Assembly: GCA_047967505.1 (NCBI GenBank)
Contig: CM106541.1
DNA length: 64,000 nt
Source: Dipteris shenzhenensis
Taxonomy: Eukaryota; Polypodiophyta; Polypodiopsida; Gleicheniales
Strand: one strand, 5' to 3'
This document shows, in pieces, positions 37,247 to 48,609 of this stretch. Position 1 is the stretch's first letter. Every line of letters starts with the position of its first letter. The position numbers and the translations under genes were made by a program. A model generated the notes under the pieces. The model was given only the letters and a program-made list of their open reading frames with translations, was not told the DNA's origin and ran no database searches.

Positions 37247-38267
37247 ATGTATACATATACATATACATATATATAAACTTATGAAACTCTCTGTAGCACC
37301 ACGTAACTTCTTGAAATTTTAAATAAAAACATTTCATAACTATCTACCCTCCCTTTCTGCTTAATACTTCTTAGGAATTTAGTCAAATTTTCATGAAATT
37401 TATGATCATTTAATTAGTTTCCTTTGTCATGTAGTTTTGGTAATGGAAATTTTCTAAGGGTGTGGATTCCCCCCCCTTGTCTATTCCATTTTATTTAATT
37501 CTTAGATAATTATTTGGTTAAGGGTGTGGCCTAACCCCCCTTTTTAATTTGTTTCTCAAGTAATTTATGTACATTTTATTACCCTCACTATTTACTCCTC
37601 TCTCTTAAATAATCCTTTTTGTTGATCTTAAATCTTGTTAAATTTTTTGATAGTCTAAGAAGTTGTTTCACTTTCCTTCTAGAATCTGAAAAATTTGTTC
37701 AAATTCTTAGGTAAAGTGATAACAAGCCAAGGAATATAGGGATTACTTGTCTAGTCAAATATTGTTCTAACAAATGGTTGGTTTGGATGGTGGTAGGCAA
37801 GTGGACCTTGACCTTGGAGCTTGGACTACCTGACAGATTCAACACTTTTTTAGCAATTTTTACTTTATGTACACCCACATATTAATACAATGTTTTATCT
37901 ACTCTTATTTGAGCTTCGTGTGCCGTGTTGTTAAAAGGTATTATTTTTTAAACACACACACACACACACTTTTCTCAAAACAAATTTCACATGCACACGC
38001 ACACATCTGCCTGACTCTAACCCCAAAACCACCACTTTGTTGAAGTTGGATAGAGTTTGAAAATCACCATAAAGGGAATCCACACACACACACACACATT
38101 TTCTACACTCTTATACACATTCATGTAGTTATTGACATTTAGATATTCACATTATCCCCATTTCCCCCCCCCTCCTCTTACGTCTCTTGTCTCTGCAAAC
38201 CCCCCAATTAATCTCTACCCTAAATAAGCTCTAGTCAAAGCTATTTCCCTTCTTAATATATGTATAT

Positions 38268-38366
38268 ATGTATGTGTGTGTGTATATATATATATATATT
38301 AATCTCTCTCTCTCTCTCTCTCTCTCTCGCTCTCTCTTTTGCTCTCTCTCTCCTCCTCCCTCCCTG

Positions 38367-38412
<46 letters not shown>
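38268..38412. repeat. Compound TG/TA/CT microsatellite next to the copia-1 LTR
   Basis: Partner of 6097-6275 with a shorter CT portion, showing length change since duplication. Confidence 0.9.
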
Positions 38413-38414
<2 letters not shown>

Positions 38415-38421
38415 TACACAT

Positions 38422-38793
38422 TGTTGAGATATCGAGCTCCACTTATGATATGCCAGGGTGACGGTTGTGCATTTATGTCACTGACTTATTAGCTGCAGAT
38501 GCAGTTGGTACACCGCCCATGAATAATAGCTGGATGACAGCTATCTTTATGTACTCTAGTTAGTGTCTCAGTTAGTATGCCACCTAGGTTAGCTGAGTTT
38601 GGTTTGAGACCTACATATAGGGTTCATCTATTCCTTTTTTATTGAGAGAGAGAGTCCTTTTGGCTTTTCACAACTAAGAAGAGAAAAACTATTTTCAGCC
38701 TCCACCTTTGTGTGTATTCCCCCATTGTGTATGTGAGAAAGCTACAAATGAGACTCCTTACCTCTCTCCCACTCTCTTCCTCCTCTCTTCACA
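38422..38793 (+). repeat. Copia-1 5' LTR, central copy
   Basis: 372 bp, TGTTGAGATATC to CTCTTCACA, followed without gap by the PBS. Contains ATATAGGG (about 38616), a possible promoter element for the LTR. Confidence 0.88.
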
Positions 38794-38805
38794 TGGTATC
38801 AGAGC
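38794..38805 (+). promoter_or_regulatory. Copia-1 primer-binding site, central copy
   Basis: TGGTATCAGAGC directly after the LTR, complementary to initiator-Met tRNA. Confidence 0.92.
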
Positions 38806-39338
38806 TCGGTTCGTGGTAAGGAGCTCAATGAAGCAAATCAAGTTCGTAGTGTCTTGGTAAGAGGATCAATGTTGCTTTCCTTTTTTGAGTTTGGGAGTAA
38901 ATCTTTGCATGTACCACAGCTAGAAAGTGCAAGAGTGCACTGTCTCAGATTGAGATGCCCTTCGTGGTGCAGTGAGAGGGTAGCATATGCTACGGGTGAA
39001 GGCAAAGCCCTCGGTGACATTATTTTTCTGATTTGAGGCCGATTCGGGGCTCGTTTTGGTGTCGGAGGTTTTCCACAGGCACTCAAAAAAGTGCTCTATT
39101 TTGGCTGTGCAACCATTGTTTTGCAGGTCAGTGAAAAGTTGCCATAGAACTTGCATCGTATGCTTATGCACAGAGATATTGGGAGTGACAAAATCATTCT
39201 TATTGTCTATTGATGCAAAATCGTCACTAGGAAGTGACTGTGTGATCAAATACCACTTTCATCAGTTTTGCAGATCCGCCCTTGTGAGACAAAAGTTGTG
39301 TTTTTTGCAGTGATGGAATATTTTTGTAGTGTTTTGTA

Positions 39339-42300
39339 ATGGCGTCTGATGCTCTTTCATAGATAGTCACTGAAAAGCTTGACAAGAACAACTTCCAAGC
39401 ATGGAAGTTTAGAATGATGAATTTCCTTAAGGGAAAAGGCTATTGGGAGTTCATTACTGGAGCTGAACAAGAACCAGTTATTCCTAATGTTCCCAATCAA
39501 CAGGAGTTGCAGGCATTTAAAGGATGGCATGAGAGCCAGAAAAGTTATGTATTGGCTATCTATCAGTATTTCAATTTCTATGATTGTGCATATTCAGGAT
39601 GCAAGCACGCCGAAGGAGGCATAAAATGTACAGGACAAATAGGCATGCCATGAAAATGCATCTCAAGCGGGAGTTGCATAATGTGCAGAGAGAAAATATG
39701 AGCATCAATGACTACCACATGAAGGTGAAGAAGATTGCAGATGCACTTGCTTCCATTGGGTCACCAGTGGAAGATGATGATTTAGTTTCTGTGACCTTGA
39801 ATGTCTAGGAAAGGATTATGCACAGTTCCTGACATCCATTGCCATCCGTGAAAATTTTCCTGACTTTGAGGAGTTGATTGCTCTTCTAATTTCTGAAGAG
39901 CAAAGAAATGGTGGTGCATCTTCCTCAGGAGGAACCTCAAAAGAAACTATCTTCTACTCAAATGCTGGAACGGGTAGAGGCAGAGGTAGAGCAGGCTGAT
40001 CTGGAGGCCGTGGCAAAAATCAAAATATGCAGCAAATTCAAGAAAACCAATCCTATGGAGGACGTGGTAACCTTAGAGGCAGGGGGAGCCAAAGAGGTCG
40101 TGGTGGATGGTAGAGAGGCCAAAATGCAAATAGCAATGTTGAATGCTACTACTTTGGTAAAATGGGTCATATGGCTAAAGATTGCTATAAAAAGCAGAAT
40201 GACATTATGAATGGAAAATTTCAGCAAGGCAATTATGCATCCTCTAGTAGATAGGGTGATGACAGAAATGAGCATTTGTTTATGGTGCAGCACATGACCA
40301 GTTTTGTGACAAGTGCAGAAGAAAGCAATGATGTGTGGTATGTTGACTCAGGTGTGTCAAACCACATGACAGGTCATGCAGAATGGATGTAGGATGCAAG
40401 GAAAATGGGAAAACTAGGATTTGTGGAGACTGGTGATGATATTGCACATCCTATTGTGCAGATTGGTAAAATTCCTTTGTCTATGTAGGATGGGAAAAGG
40501 AAATACCTGTCTGATGTATTTCATGTCCCGAACATCACTAAGAACTTGGTTTCTATTGGTCAAATGGTTGAGCAGGGCTTACAAGTTAGATTTAATCCTC
40601 ATGGATGCTTTGTTGAGGATATGAAAAATAAAGGTCGCTTGATAGCAAAAGGGAAGAAGAAGGGTAGGATGTTTACGTTGGATGCGGACATGCCTGAATT
40701 GAGTGCAACAATGTTTGCACATGGGACTAGTGTAGTTGCAGATATTGATATCTAGCATAAACGCATTGGTCATGTTAATGTATAGCGACTAAAATTAATG
40801 CAGGCCCAAAATATTGTTGCAAGATTGCCTAAGTTCAAGGTTGCAAAAATGCATAAGATATGTGAAGCCAGTCAATTTGGAAAACAGGCAAGGAAACCAT
40901 TTCCTAGACATGTTCAAGAGAGTAAGAGGCCATTGGAACCAGTCCACTCTGATGTGTGGACTACTAAAGCTGCATCTATTGGAGGTTGCCATTATTTTGT
41001 CACTTTTATTAATGACTGCAGCAGAAAAGTTTGGGTGCATTTTATGAAAAAAAAAGTGAAGTGTTTGGGCATTTCAAAGCTTTTAAAGCTATGGTTGAAA
41101 AGGGACGGGTGCATTTTATGAAAAAAAAAGTGAAGTGTTTGGGCATTTCAAAGCTTTTAAAGCTATGGTTGAAAAGGAACCGGCCTACAAATAAAATTCC
41201 TAAGGTCAGATGGAGGGGGAGAGTATCTCTCAAATGACTTTGCAAGGTTCCTACAGGAGCATGGCATAAAGTAGCAATATTCATGTAGTCATACCGCATA
41301 GCAAAATGGACTTGTAGATTGGAAAAATAGGCATATTGGAGAGGTAGCTCGTGCCATGCTCAACCAAAAAGACCTGCCAGATTATTATTGGGCTAAAGCA
41401 GTTGCTACAACAGTCTACATAATGAACAAGACTCCCATTGCAGCAATACATGGCATGATGCCAGAGGAGAGGTATAGTGGTAGGAAACCAGATATTTCTC
41501 ATTTGAAAGTTTTTGGTTGCATTGCCTATGTTCATGTGCCAGATGAGTTGAGATCCAAGTTGTGGATCCAAAAGTTGACAAGTGCATCTTTATTGGTTAT
41601 TCTCTACAGCAAAAAGGGTATAGATGCTATAACCCTTCTACTGGTAAGTTTATAGTGAGCAGAGATGTTTTTGATGAGATGAGTAGCTGGTATAAACCAG
41701 TAAATGTGATTGATGATGTAGATGCACAAAATGGTAATGCTGCAGAGAATTCACAGCAGCAATCACAAAATATTAGTGGACCTGTAGTGTCCTCTAGCAG
41801 TGGTTCACATACTTTGCCATGGATAGGCAGTTTGAGATCAGGAGAATCTCCTCAAAGCAATGCAGATAGTGGTATGCAAGTATCACGAAAAGGAAAAGAG
41901 AAAGTAGATCAGCCCATGGTTGATGTGAATGCAGGTCATTCTTATGTGGATGGTGAATCCAGTGGCTCAGAACAGAGCCTTGATGATGAGTTGGGTATTC
42001 CTTCTGTTGTTACACCTGGAGTAAGGAAGACAAGGGATGTTTTGAGAGCACCTGGTAGTGAGCCTATTTTGTGCAGGTCTACCATAGTTAAGTATCTTGT
42101 GGATAGGCTGAAATATGATGGATTTACAGCCATTCACTTTGCCTATATGGTCAAAGTGTTACAAGAACTAGAACCCACTTCTTTTGAGCAAGCCATGGGA
42201 AAAGAAAAATGGGAGAAAGCCATGGATGAAGAAATGGATGCCTTGGAAGCAAATTCTACATGGGAATTGGTGCCTTTGCCAAAAGACACGAATGGAATTT

Positions 42301-42530
42301 GTTGCAAGTGGGTTTATAAGGTGAAGCACAATGCCGATGGTTCTGTGAGCAGATACAAGGCAAGATTAGTTGTCAAGGGGTATGCACAGACATATGGCAT
42401 TGAGTATGAAGAAACATTCAGTCCGGTTGCAAGGATGGCAATTGTAAGAGCAGTAATTGCTATGGCTGCATCGAAGGGATGGTCTTTACATTAGATGGAT
42501 GTAAAGAATGCCTTCTTGCATGGTGATTTG
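39339..42530 (+). pseudogene. Copia-1 gag-pol, central copy, decayed and truncated in RT
   Basis: Starts at ATG 39339 (MASDALS, then a stop). Gag is recognisable (KLDKNNFQAWKFRMMNFL). The knuckle has lost its second Cys (CYYFGKMGH) and the protease reads DSGVSNHMTG, whereas the left-arm copy keeps CYYC and DSGAS. Integrase spans about 40950-41460 (VHSDVW, ARAMLNQKDLPDYYW). The frame at 41562-42494 covers the IN C-terminal linker and RT N-terminus (KWEKAMDEEMDALEANSTWE, VKGYAQTYGIEYEETFSPVA). Sequence ends at 42530, just after FLHGDLQ. Multiple TAG stops and frameshifts. A tandem duplication disrupts integrase. Confidence 0.92.
41035..41181 (+). repeat. Private tandem duplication (about 75-bp unit) in copia-1 integrase
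   Basis: GTGCATTTTATGAAAAAAAA...GCTATGGTTGAAAAGG occurs twice in a row here but once in the left-arm copy (about 3405-3490). It therefore arose after S was duplicated. The left copy additionally lacks about 45 bp just downstream. Confidence 0.85.
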
Positions 42531-43323
42531 CAGATTAGAAGTAATTGTGGTTAAGCATACTTAACCTTGGTTGAGACTATCTGGTTTAGTTAAGTCACCA
42601 CCAGCAGTCAAGTTTACCACAAGCTGGTTTAGGTCTGGTTTATGTTCAGGATTGGTTAACTGCCACATCACCAAGTGTCACCTAAGCACATAGCCCCTGC
42701 CAAGCACAGTTTGCAATTCTGCATGTGAATCCCTGTGCCACATTAGCAAAGGCCATCTCTTCTCCACAAAATCTTCGACTAGGCGTAACTCTCAATCCAG
42801 AAAGAATTTGGACACGCTCCAAAAGGGAAAAGTGATCTTCTTTTTGAGCTCTACACGCCTGTCAAGTCAGAATCATTGTATGCAATTAGACACTACCAAT
42901 ATTGAAAGAAATCGATTGGTAAGACCGTTGCATTAAATGGAAAAGCGACACATGAATGCAAAAAGCATGCCAAAAGCACAAGTGCATGAGATGACCATAG
43001 CACAAAGCATGGCATCCACACAGAAAGCATTAAGGCACATGGAAGAACAAAGCATCATGCATCAAGCTACGTCAAGCGAAGAAGTGAATGCCATTGACAT
43101 GAAGCATTGAAAAGTAAAATCCTTTCCACCTTCGGCCCATATGTTTGTAAATCAAGCCTGACCACCTGAGAGTAGCTATGAAAGCACCCAGGGGAGGTAT
43201 TGACATGTAAAAACCACACTTGACCACCTGAAGTAGCAATGCAAGCACTAAGGGGAGGTGATGGAATGTAACTCACATCTGACCACCTTGCAGTAGCCAA
43301 AGGATTATGGCACCAAGGGGAGG
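42531..43323 (+). repeat. 3' internal region of an LTR element with triplicated PPT-like repeats, central copy
   Basis: Joins copia-1 RT abruptly at 42530/42531. Non-coding. About 43155-43323 holds three diverged units of 60-66 bp, each with TGACCACCT, AGTAGC and a terminal CAGGGGAGG, TAAGGGGAGG or CAAGGGGAGG. The last abuts the LTR and acts as the PPT. Confidence 0.6.
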
Positions 43324-43716
43324 TGTTGAGAGTTGTGGTGCCATGAGCACATAATTAAAGGCTAAGGTATGGTATAGGAAAGAATTAAAGTAGCCACCCT
43401 AGGATGTGGACTACATGATGTGGAGATGTGGATTGAGGATATCCACAAAGAGAGATGTGGATTGAGGATATCCACAAGGAGAGATGTGAACCAGAGGATC
43501 CCACAGATGTTGACTATTCAAAGGGCACTCTCTATAAGAAGCCTATCATGTATTGTTGATTACAAGCACATTTGGAATAGATTGAGTGTTTCATACTTCT
43601 TGTCTCTCTCCCCATGGCTTTCCATATTTGGTTTGATCCTCCATGATCTTTATGCTCATTAAGTGATAGAGTAGGCTAATACGATCCGCACTCTGTCACC
43701 CTCTTATGAGGACACA
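43324..43716 (+). repeat. 3' LTR of an unassigned copia-like element, central copy
   Basis: 393 bp, TGTTGAGAGTTG to GGACACA. Different in sequence from the copia-1 LTR, so the element to its left is a chimera of two families. TATA-like CTCTATAAGAAGCC near 43531. Contains a ~30-bp tandem duplication in the U3-like part. It abuts the truncated copia-2. Confidence 0.7.
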
Positions 43717-45184
43717 TATTCTATTTACCATAAATGCAATGCTCACAATTTTTCAATTTTGAAAATTTAAGAGACGGGATATAACCAAGACGAGACAACT
43801 CTTCTATTCCTCTGACACTCATGTGTCCAAGCCGGCTATGCCACAATGAAAACTTTGGCAGCTCGGCAACAGAAGCATCACCAGATACAACAATTTTTCC
43901 AACAACTAATGGATAGAGAGTGTCCATCTTAGGACCCCTAGCAACAACCATGGAGCCCTTTACTATCTTCCACTTCTGAGCACCAAAAGTGGTGTGATAT
44001 CCCATATCGTCAAGCTGTCCCGTACTAATGAGATTCTTCTTAAGTTCAGGGACGTAGCGTACATCATGAAGCATGAAAGCTGAACCATCATAGAGCTGGA
44101 ATTTCACGTCACCCATTCCCTCTATGAGGCATGCATGATTATCTCCCAAATACACATATTTAGGCTTCCAAACATGGTATTTGCTGAAGCTATTCTTGAA
44201 AGGAGTAACATGGAAAGAAGCCCTTGAATCGATCAGCCATGTGTTAAGATCTAAGAGACACCCCGCATGTAGAGAGTGTGCACTAATAGTAGAGGTAAAA
44301 AGAAGATCTGAAGAGCAATGGCTGCCATCAGACACATAATTCAGCTCCTCTATCTTGACACAAGACTTCTTAGAATGAGGCACAATGGCCTTCGAATCAT
44401 CACTTGCATCTGCCTTTTGCTTGCCCTCTTTCTTTTCTGCTTTCAACTTCCAACATTGCTTTTTAAGATGTCCCTTTTTGCCACAATGATCGCATTCAAC
44501 ATCCTTTTTGGAGCGGGGCTTGCTCCTACCATTTCTGTCCTGACTTTTGCCTCTATTCTTGGTTCGGCCACGTGCTTGCAATGCATTCCCTTTCCCACTT
44601 GAGTTGTTCTTTCGATTCATATCTTCTTGTAGGATGGCACCCTCCACATCTGCCACATTTAAGAGAGGATTGGAGTTGCTTGAGGCTGTCCTGAAAGTGT
44701 CCCAAGATTTTGGCAATGAACCTAAGAGAATTACAGCCTGTACCTCCTCATCTAGTTTCAGCCCTTGTGCAAGCACTTGGCTGAATATGCTTTTAAACTC
44801 ATTTATGTGTGCACTGACTGATGTTCCCTCTTTCATCTCGAGACTTGTAAGCTTCTTGAGCCAATAAACCTTGCCTGTGGCACTCTTTTGAGAGTAAGTG
44901 TTCTCTAACCGCTGCCACATTGCCCATGCATTGGGCATATCCCGTATCCCAGGAAGAAGAGAATCCACAACTGATAGCATGAGTGTGGAACGCGTAAGCT
45001 CATCTATGTTGAGCCACTGCTCATCACTAATGGCGGAGGGCTTGACACCCTTTTCCCTTATAGGGAGATGCTGACTCTTTTGCAACAAAACATTGTACAC
45101 CTGGGTCCTCCAGATGTCGTAGCTCTTAGCACCCTCAAGCTTTCGGATGTGGAGCAAAGATGAGCTCTCTTCTGATGAAGCCAT
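43717..45184 (-). pseudogene. Copia-2 gag-protease frame, truncated before integrase
   Basis: Long uninterrupted frame. The likely start is the ATG at 45184 (MASSEESSSLLHIRKLEGAK), inside a slightly longer frame beginning at 45232. Gag core (YDIWRTQVYNVLLQ, LWQ-type RLENTYSQKSATGKVYWL) at residues about 20-200. CCHC knuckle CDHCGKKGHLKKQC follows. Protease reads LIDSRASFHVTP: the catalytic DSG is DSR, so inactive. GAG-pre-integrase ends at CEHCIYGK near 43721. Integrase, RT, RNase H and the 3' LTR are absent. The open frame with a dead protease suggests a young but already defective element. Confidence 0.85.
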
Positions 45185-46616
45185 ATCAGCAAATAGAACC
45201 AAGAAATAAAGTGTGTGACTCCCTGCAAGCACTTAGAAGTGCTCAGCAAAGTATCTCCAAAGCGCGGAAACACTCCCAGATAAATAACACCTCCCACTTG
45301 CTACAGAAACGGTACAACAAGCTTTAATGACAATTATAGCACTTGAAAATGTGGCACAGCAGCAAGAAAGCTCCAGCAAAACTGTCCAAAAACAGTAAAT
45401 GACGGTACAACACCAAAAAATGATTGTTCAAGGACGAAACGAGACTCAAACAGTCCCGAAACTGTCTTGAAACAGTGAATTACTGTTATACTCAGAAAAT
45501 GGCACAATTTCCCCAACTTAAAGTGCTCAATTAGTGACCAAAAGGCATGTAACAGTCCCCCAAACTGTGGCAAACAATTCAGAACTGCAAATAGGCAAAA
45601 GCCCCTTGATTTGAACACTTTTGACGAGGATTTATGGCATGTACTTCCTGCTGCAATTTCTCCAATGCACAATAACACCTATGTCTTCAAAAGCCCCTTG
45701 ATTAGAGCTCAATTTTTGAACATGTGAGGCATGTACGGCATCCAATAGCTTCCTCCTAAATGCATATGCATCCAAACCACAAAAGCCCTTTGAACGGCAA
45801 GTGCTATCCAAGCACAATAGGCATCAAAAGTGCTCTCAATGCATCAATAGCATACCCACTGGTGCAATCACAGTGTTATGTGACGAATGTCATGCAATAT
45901 CACTGCCAAAGTGCCCAATGTGATACGTACCTGCAAACCACGAGTCCCCAAGTGGACTATATTCACAAGGAGGGTCTAGAGAGCAAGTACCTTAAGAGTC
46001 AAGAGTTTTCGAAGTGTCACAAAATCACCGTTGGATGCTCACAAGGGTGTGCCACCACTACACGAACACGCCCTTCGAACCACGTCGCAAATGGGATTTT
46101 CCAAGGCCCGTAACGGGGGTACTCTTCTTTCCCTTTAGAAGTGCGATAAATAACGGTTTAAGGACGCATTCGCATGGGGGGGATGCCCCGTTATGACACC
46201 CGTTGAGAAGAACGATAATTTTTTTTCAAACCTCTTATCTCACAAGCACGTTTTTCACCTCTTCCAACATCCCCAAAATGGCAATTCTAGACGTTGTTTC
46301 CCCAGATCTGCACTGTTCTGGTCTTGGTCTTGCTGCGTTCAAGCTGCTCTAGGCACCTGTGTTCGGGATGCTCTGCGCATTCTTTTGCTCCACGTTGTTC
46401 TGTGTCATCAACGTTCTGACAGTCAACTTCTGCACCCGCTGCACGGTTCTGCACGTGCGACCTTCTCTGTGCACTCTTTACCTCTGCGCAATGCTCCACC
46501 ATCCTGTTCGTCATGCTTCTACGTCTTCTCAGCGTTTGGTTGGAGTTGCTTCGCGTGTGGTTATCGCTGGGTATTCGGGGGTTGTCGCCAAGTGTGCAGG
46601 GGGTGTGAGCTCCCAG
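45185..46616 (-). other. Long leader of copia-2
   Basis: About 1.4 kb between PBS and gag start. Several frames of 60-146 codons occur on both strands, without recognisable domains. A long untranslated leader is common in some plant copia lineages. Confidence 0.55.
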
Positions 46617-46628
46617 GCTCTGATACCA
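46617..46628 (-). promoter_or_regulatory. Copia-2 primer-binding site
   Basis: GCTCTGATACCA on the plus strand (TGGTATCAGAGC on the element strand), two bases inside the LTR end. Confidence 0.88.
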
Positions 46629-46630
46629 GT

Positions 46631-46812
46631 TGATGGAGTGAGTGGAGAGTGAGAGAGAGTAGGAGACGAGAGTCAACAATGTGTGGGTGTGAAGAATGGA
46701 TAATGGGCACACCACAACCCATGAGTTTTGTTCATGTGTTAGGGTTAGGGTGGAACCGGTTTCACATTGTATACAAACTATAAATGTTACATAGGGCCTT
46801 TACACCCCAACA
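46631..46812 (-). repeat. Copia-2 5' LTR
   Basis: 182 bp on the minus strand, TGTTGGGGTGTA to ACTCCATCA. It interrupts the gypsy coding sequence at TLIGGQ, showing insertion of copia-2 into that gypsy fragment. No 3' partner. Confidence 0.75.
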
Positions 46813-47432
46813 TTGCCCACCAATGAGAGTGTATTTCCACCCCTTGAGAGCGAGTTTCCTACGCTTATCTTGAGGCATAGTGTCAGGGAATGTGCCTTTT
46901 GACTGGTAATCTACCAACTCAGCATATTCATTCTCACAATAATCAATTTCAAACAAGTCAGCATCTGGCAATTCCATGTCAACTACATGTGTTTGCTTGG
47001 GTGCTGGTAACCTGGACAAACAATTAGTCCCACATGGCTCTTGCTTGGTTCATGAATAACTTTAAAGTTGAACACGTGCAATAGAAGAATCCAAGAAACA
47101 AGCCATCTTTGGATGGCAGTCTTGTTAATAAGACAAAGTAAAGCTTGATGATCCGCATAGAAAAAGGGATTTTTGAGTAAATAATGCCTTAGTTTTTGTA
47201 CACTAAAACCATCCCCAAAGCTTCTCACTCAGTTGTGCTATAGTTTGACTCAGTAGGTGTTAGCAAGTTGCTAGCATAATATACTGAGATAGTCCAATTG
47301 ACCATCCAACTGAGCTAGAATAATACCCAAAGCATAATTAGAAGCATCCACACGCACATGGAAGATGACATCCCATCTTGGTTGTTTGAACAATGTGACC
47401 ATGTATTCCAATATTTGAAACTCATGCTGGCA
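46813..47432 (-). pseudogene. Ty3/gypsy RNase H to pre-integrase fragment
   Basis: Minus strand, from right to left: FQILEYMVTLFKQPRWDVIF and VDASNYALGIILAQ (RNase H start, about 47300-47432); then TESNYSTTE, KLRHYLLKNPFFYADHQALL and NKTAIQRWLVSWILLL (about 47040-47225); then DKRRKLALKGWKYTLIGGQ (about 46815-46870). Typical plant gypsy order, with frame breaks. The left end is cut by the copia-2 LTR and the right end stops at the copia-3 insertion site. Confidence 0.85.
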
Positions 47433-47437
47433 AAAAG
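47433..47437. repeat. Copia-3 target-site duplication, left
   Basis: AAAAG, matched by AAAAG at 50105-50109. Confidence 0.85.
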
Positions 47438-48539
47438 TGTTAGATATCAATGCTCCACTCTCGTGTAACTACGCGGGAACCAGCTAACTCTACTTGTAAG
47501 CCCCCCATACAAGGAGAAGGCATTTGAGTAGCTCGGTTATCCAGTAGGTCTTGGTTTGGACACCAGATGGGGGCCATTGTGGCCTGATGGTTGGATGGAG
47601 TTGGCACACTGCCAACTAGGTTACATGCAAGTGCGGGAAGGCATCCCATGGCTGACTGCATTGAGGGTAGACAGAGCATTTCCCGAGGCAACCCACTCTC
47701 GGGTTGCGGGGCCCGTTTGGAGTCCTAGATGATCCCGGATGGCTGTGAGCCAAAGGTTAGTTGCTCTATTTTACACCACGGTTCTATCATGTGGTCGGTG
47801 GCCTATTTCGGGATCGACCCCTAGTCGACCGTTTTGGGCGGACTGGGTTGGTCACCCAATTGGGTCCAACCGACTATGACTAGTGGGTATATAAGAGCAA
47901 GCCCGTGAAACCCATTTCATCACTAGCTACAGCAACCCTGATTCCTTAGCATCCAGCCTCCATCCTCTATTGTTTCCAGATCACCATCGAAGCTTCTTTC
48001 ACAGGAGCGCATGGCTGGAAGGCATCCCATGACTGACTGCACTGAGGGTAGATAGAGCATTTCCCGGGGCAGCCCACTCTTGGGTTGCGGGGCCCATTTA
48101 GAGTCCCAGATGATCCCGGATGGCTATGGGCCGAAGGTTAGTTGCTCTATTTTATGCCACGTTTCTATCGTGTAGTCGGTGGCCTATTTCGGGACCGACC
48201 CCCAGTCGACCATTTTGGGCGGACTGGGTTGGTCACCCAATTGGGTCCAACCGACTACAACTAGTGGCTATATAAGAGCAAGCCCGTGAAACCCATTTCA
48301 TCATTGGCTACAGCAACCCTGATTCCTTAGCATCCAGCCTCCGTCCTCTACTGTTTCCAACTTGCCATCAAAGCTTCTTTCACAGGAGCGAGACAGGAGC
48401 ACATGGCTGGAAGGCAGCACCATCTAGTGTATCAGTTGTACAGTAATCAAAATTTTGATTCTCCATACTATCTGGTTTTCTCTCTTGTGTACGAGATCCT
48501 GTTATCTGTTGAGCACAGACGTTGTATTGTTTTCTTACA
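47438..48539 (+). repeat. Copia-3 5' LTR with internal tandem duplication
   Basis: 1102 bp, TGTTAGATATC to TTTTCTTACA. It carries an extra copy of about 381 bp (units start near 47640 and 48021, both GGCATCCCATG), absent from the 3' LTR. GGAAGGCA occurs at both ends of the duplicated unit and could have mediated it. TATATAAGAGCAAGCC (about 47887 and 48269) is a promoter-like TATA box, now present twice. Confidence 0.92.
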
Positions 48540-48551
48540 TGGTATCAGAGC
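48540..48551 (+). promoter_or_regulatory. Copia-3 primer-binding site
   Basis: TGGTATCAGAGC directly after the LTR. Confidence 0.95.
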
Positions 48552-48609
48552 TTGGACTCTAGCAAGAAGATTTGGTAGTGTGTTTATGTTTGCGAGCAGA
48601 TTGTGAGAG

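Larger units (their letters stand above)
30248..38267. other. Non-coding, repeat-rich stretch of S, central copy
   Basis: Contains a CA microsatellite (30248-30322), two adjacent short frames (31738-32034 and 32031-32306), a tract of higher GC with a 140-codon frame (36374-36796), TA/TG runs (37205-37245) and cytosine runs. The modules of 29107 and 29690 recur in the other order at about 37985-38040 and 37805-37845. I recognise no protein domain, tRNA or rRNA. Confidence 0.55.

Noticed and set aside
43420-43662. 80-codon frame MEMWIEDIHKERC...
   Set aside because: Lies inside the 393-bp LTR and owes its repeats to the 30-bp LTR tandem duplication.
1-44628. Palindrome as a long-read chimera (missed adapter) or assembly fold-back
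   Set aside because: The arms differ by substitutions and by many private indels (a 3.5-kb deletion, a ~75-bp duplication, microsatellite lengths), and a second palindrome with different arms shares the spacer. A misjoined haplotype cannot be fully excluded without reads.
46193-46715. Cys/Ser-rich frames of 146 and 142 codons in the copia-2 leader
   Set aside because: On opposite strands of the same DNA, no domain, and lying between a PBS and a gag start. Explained as leader sequence.
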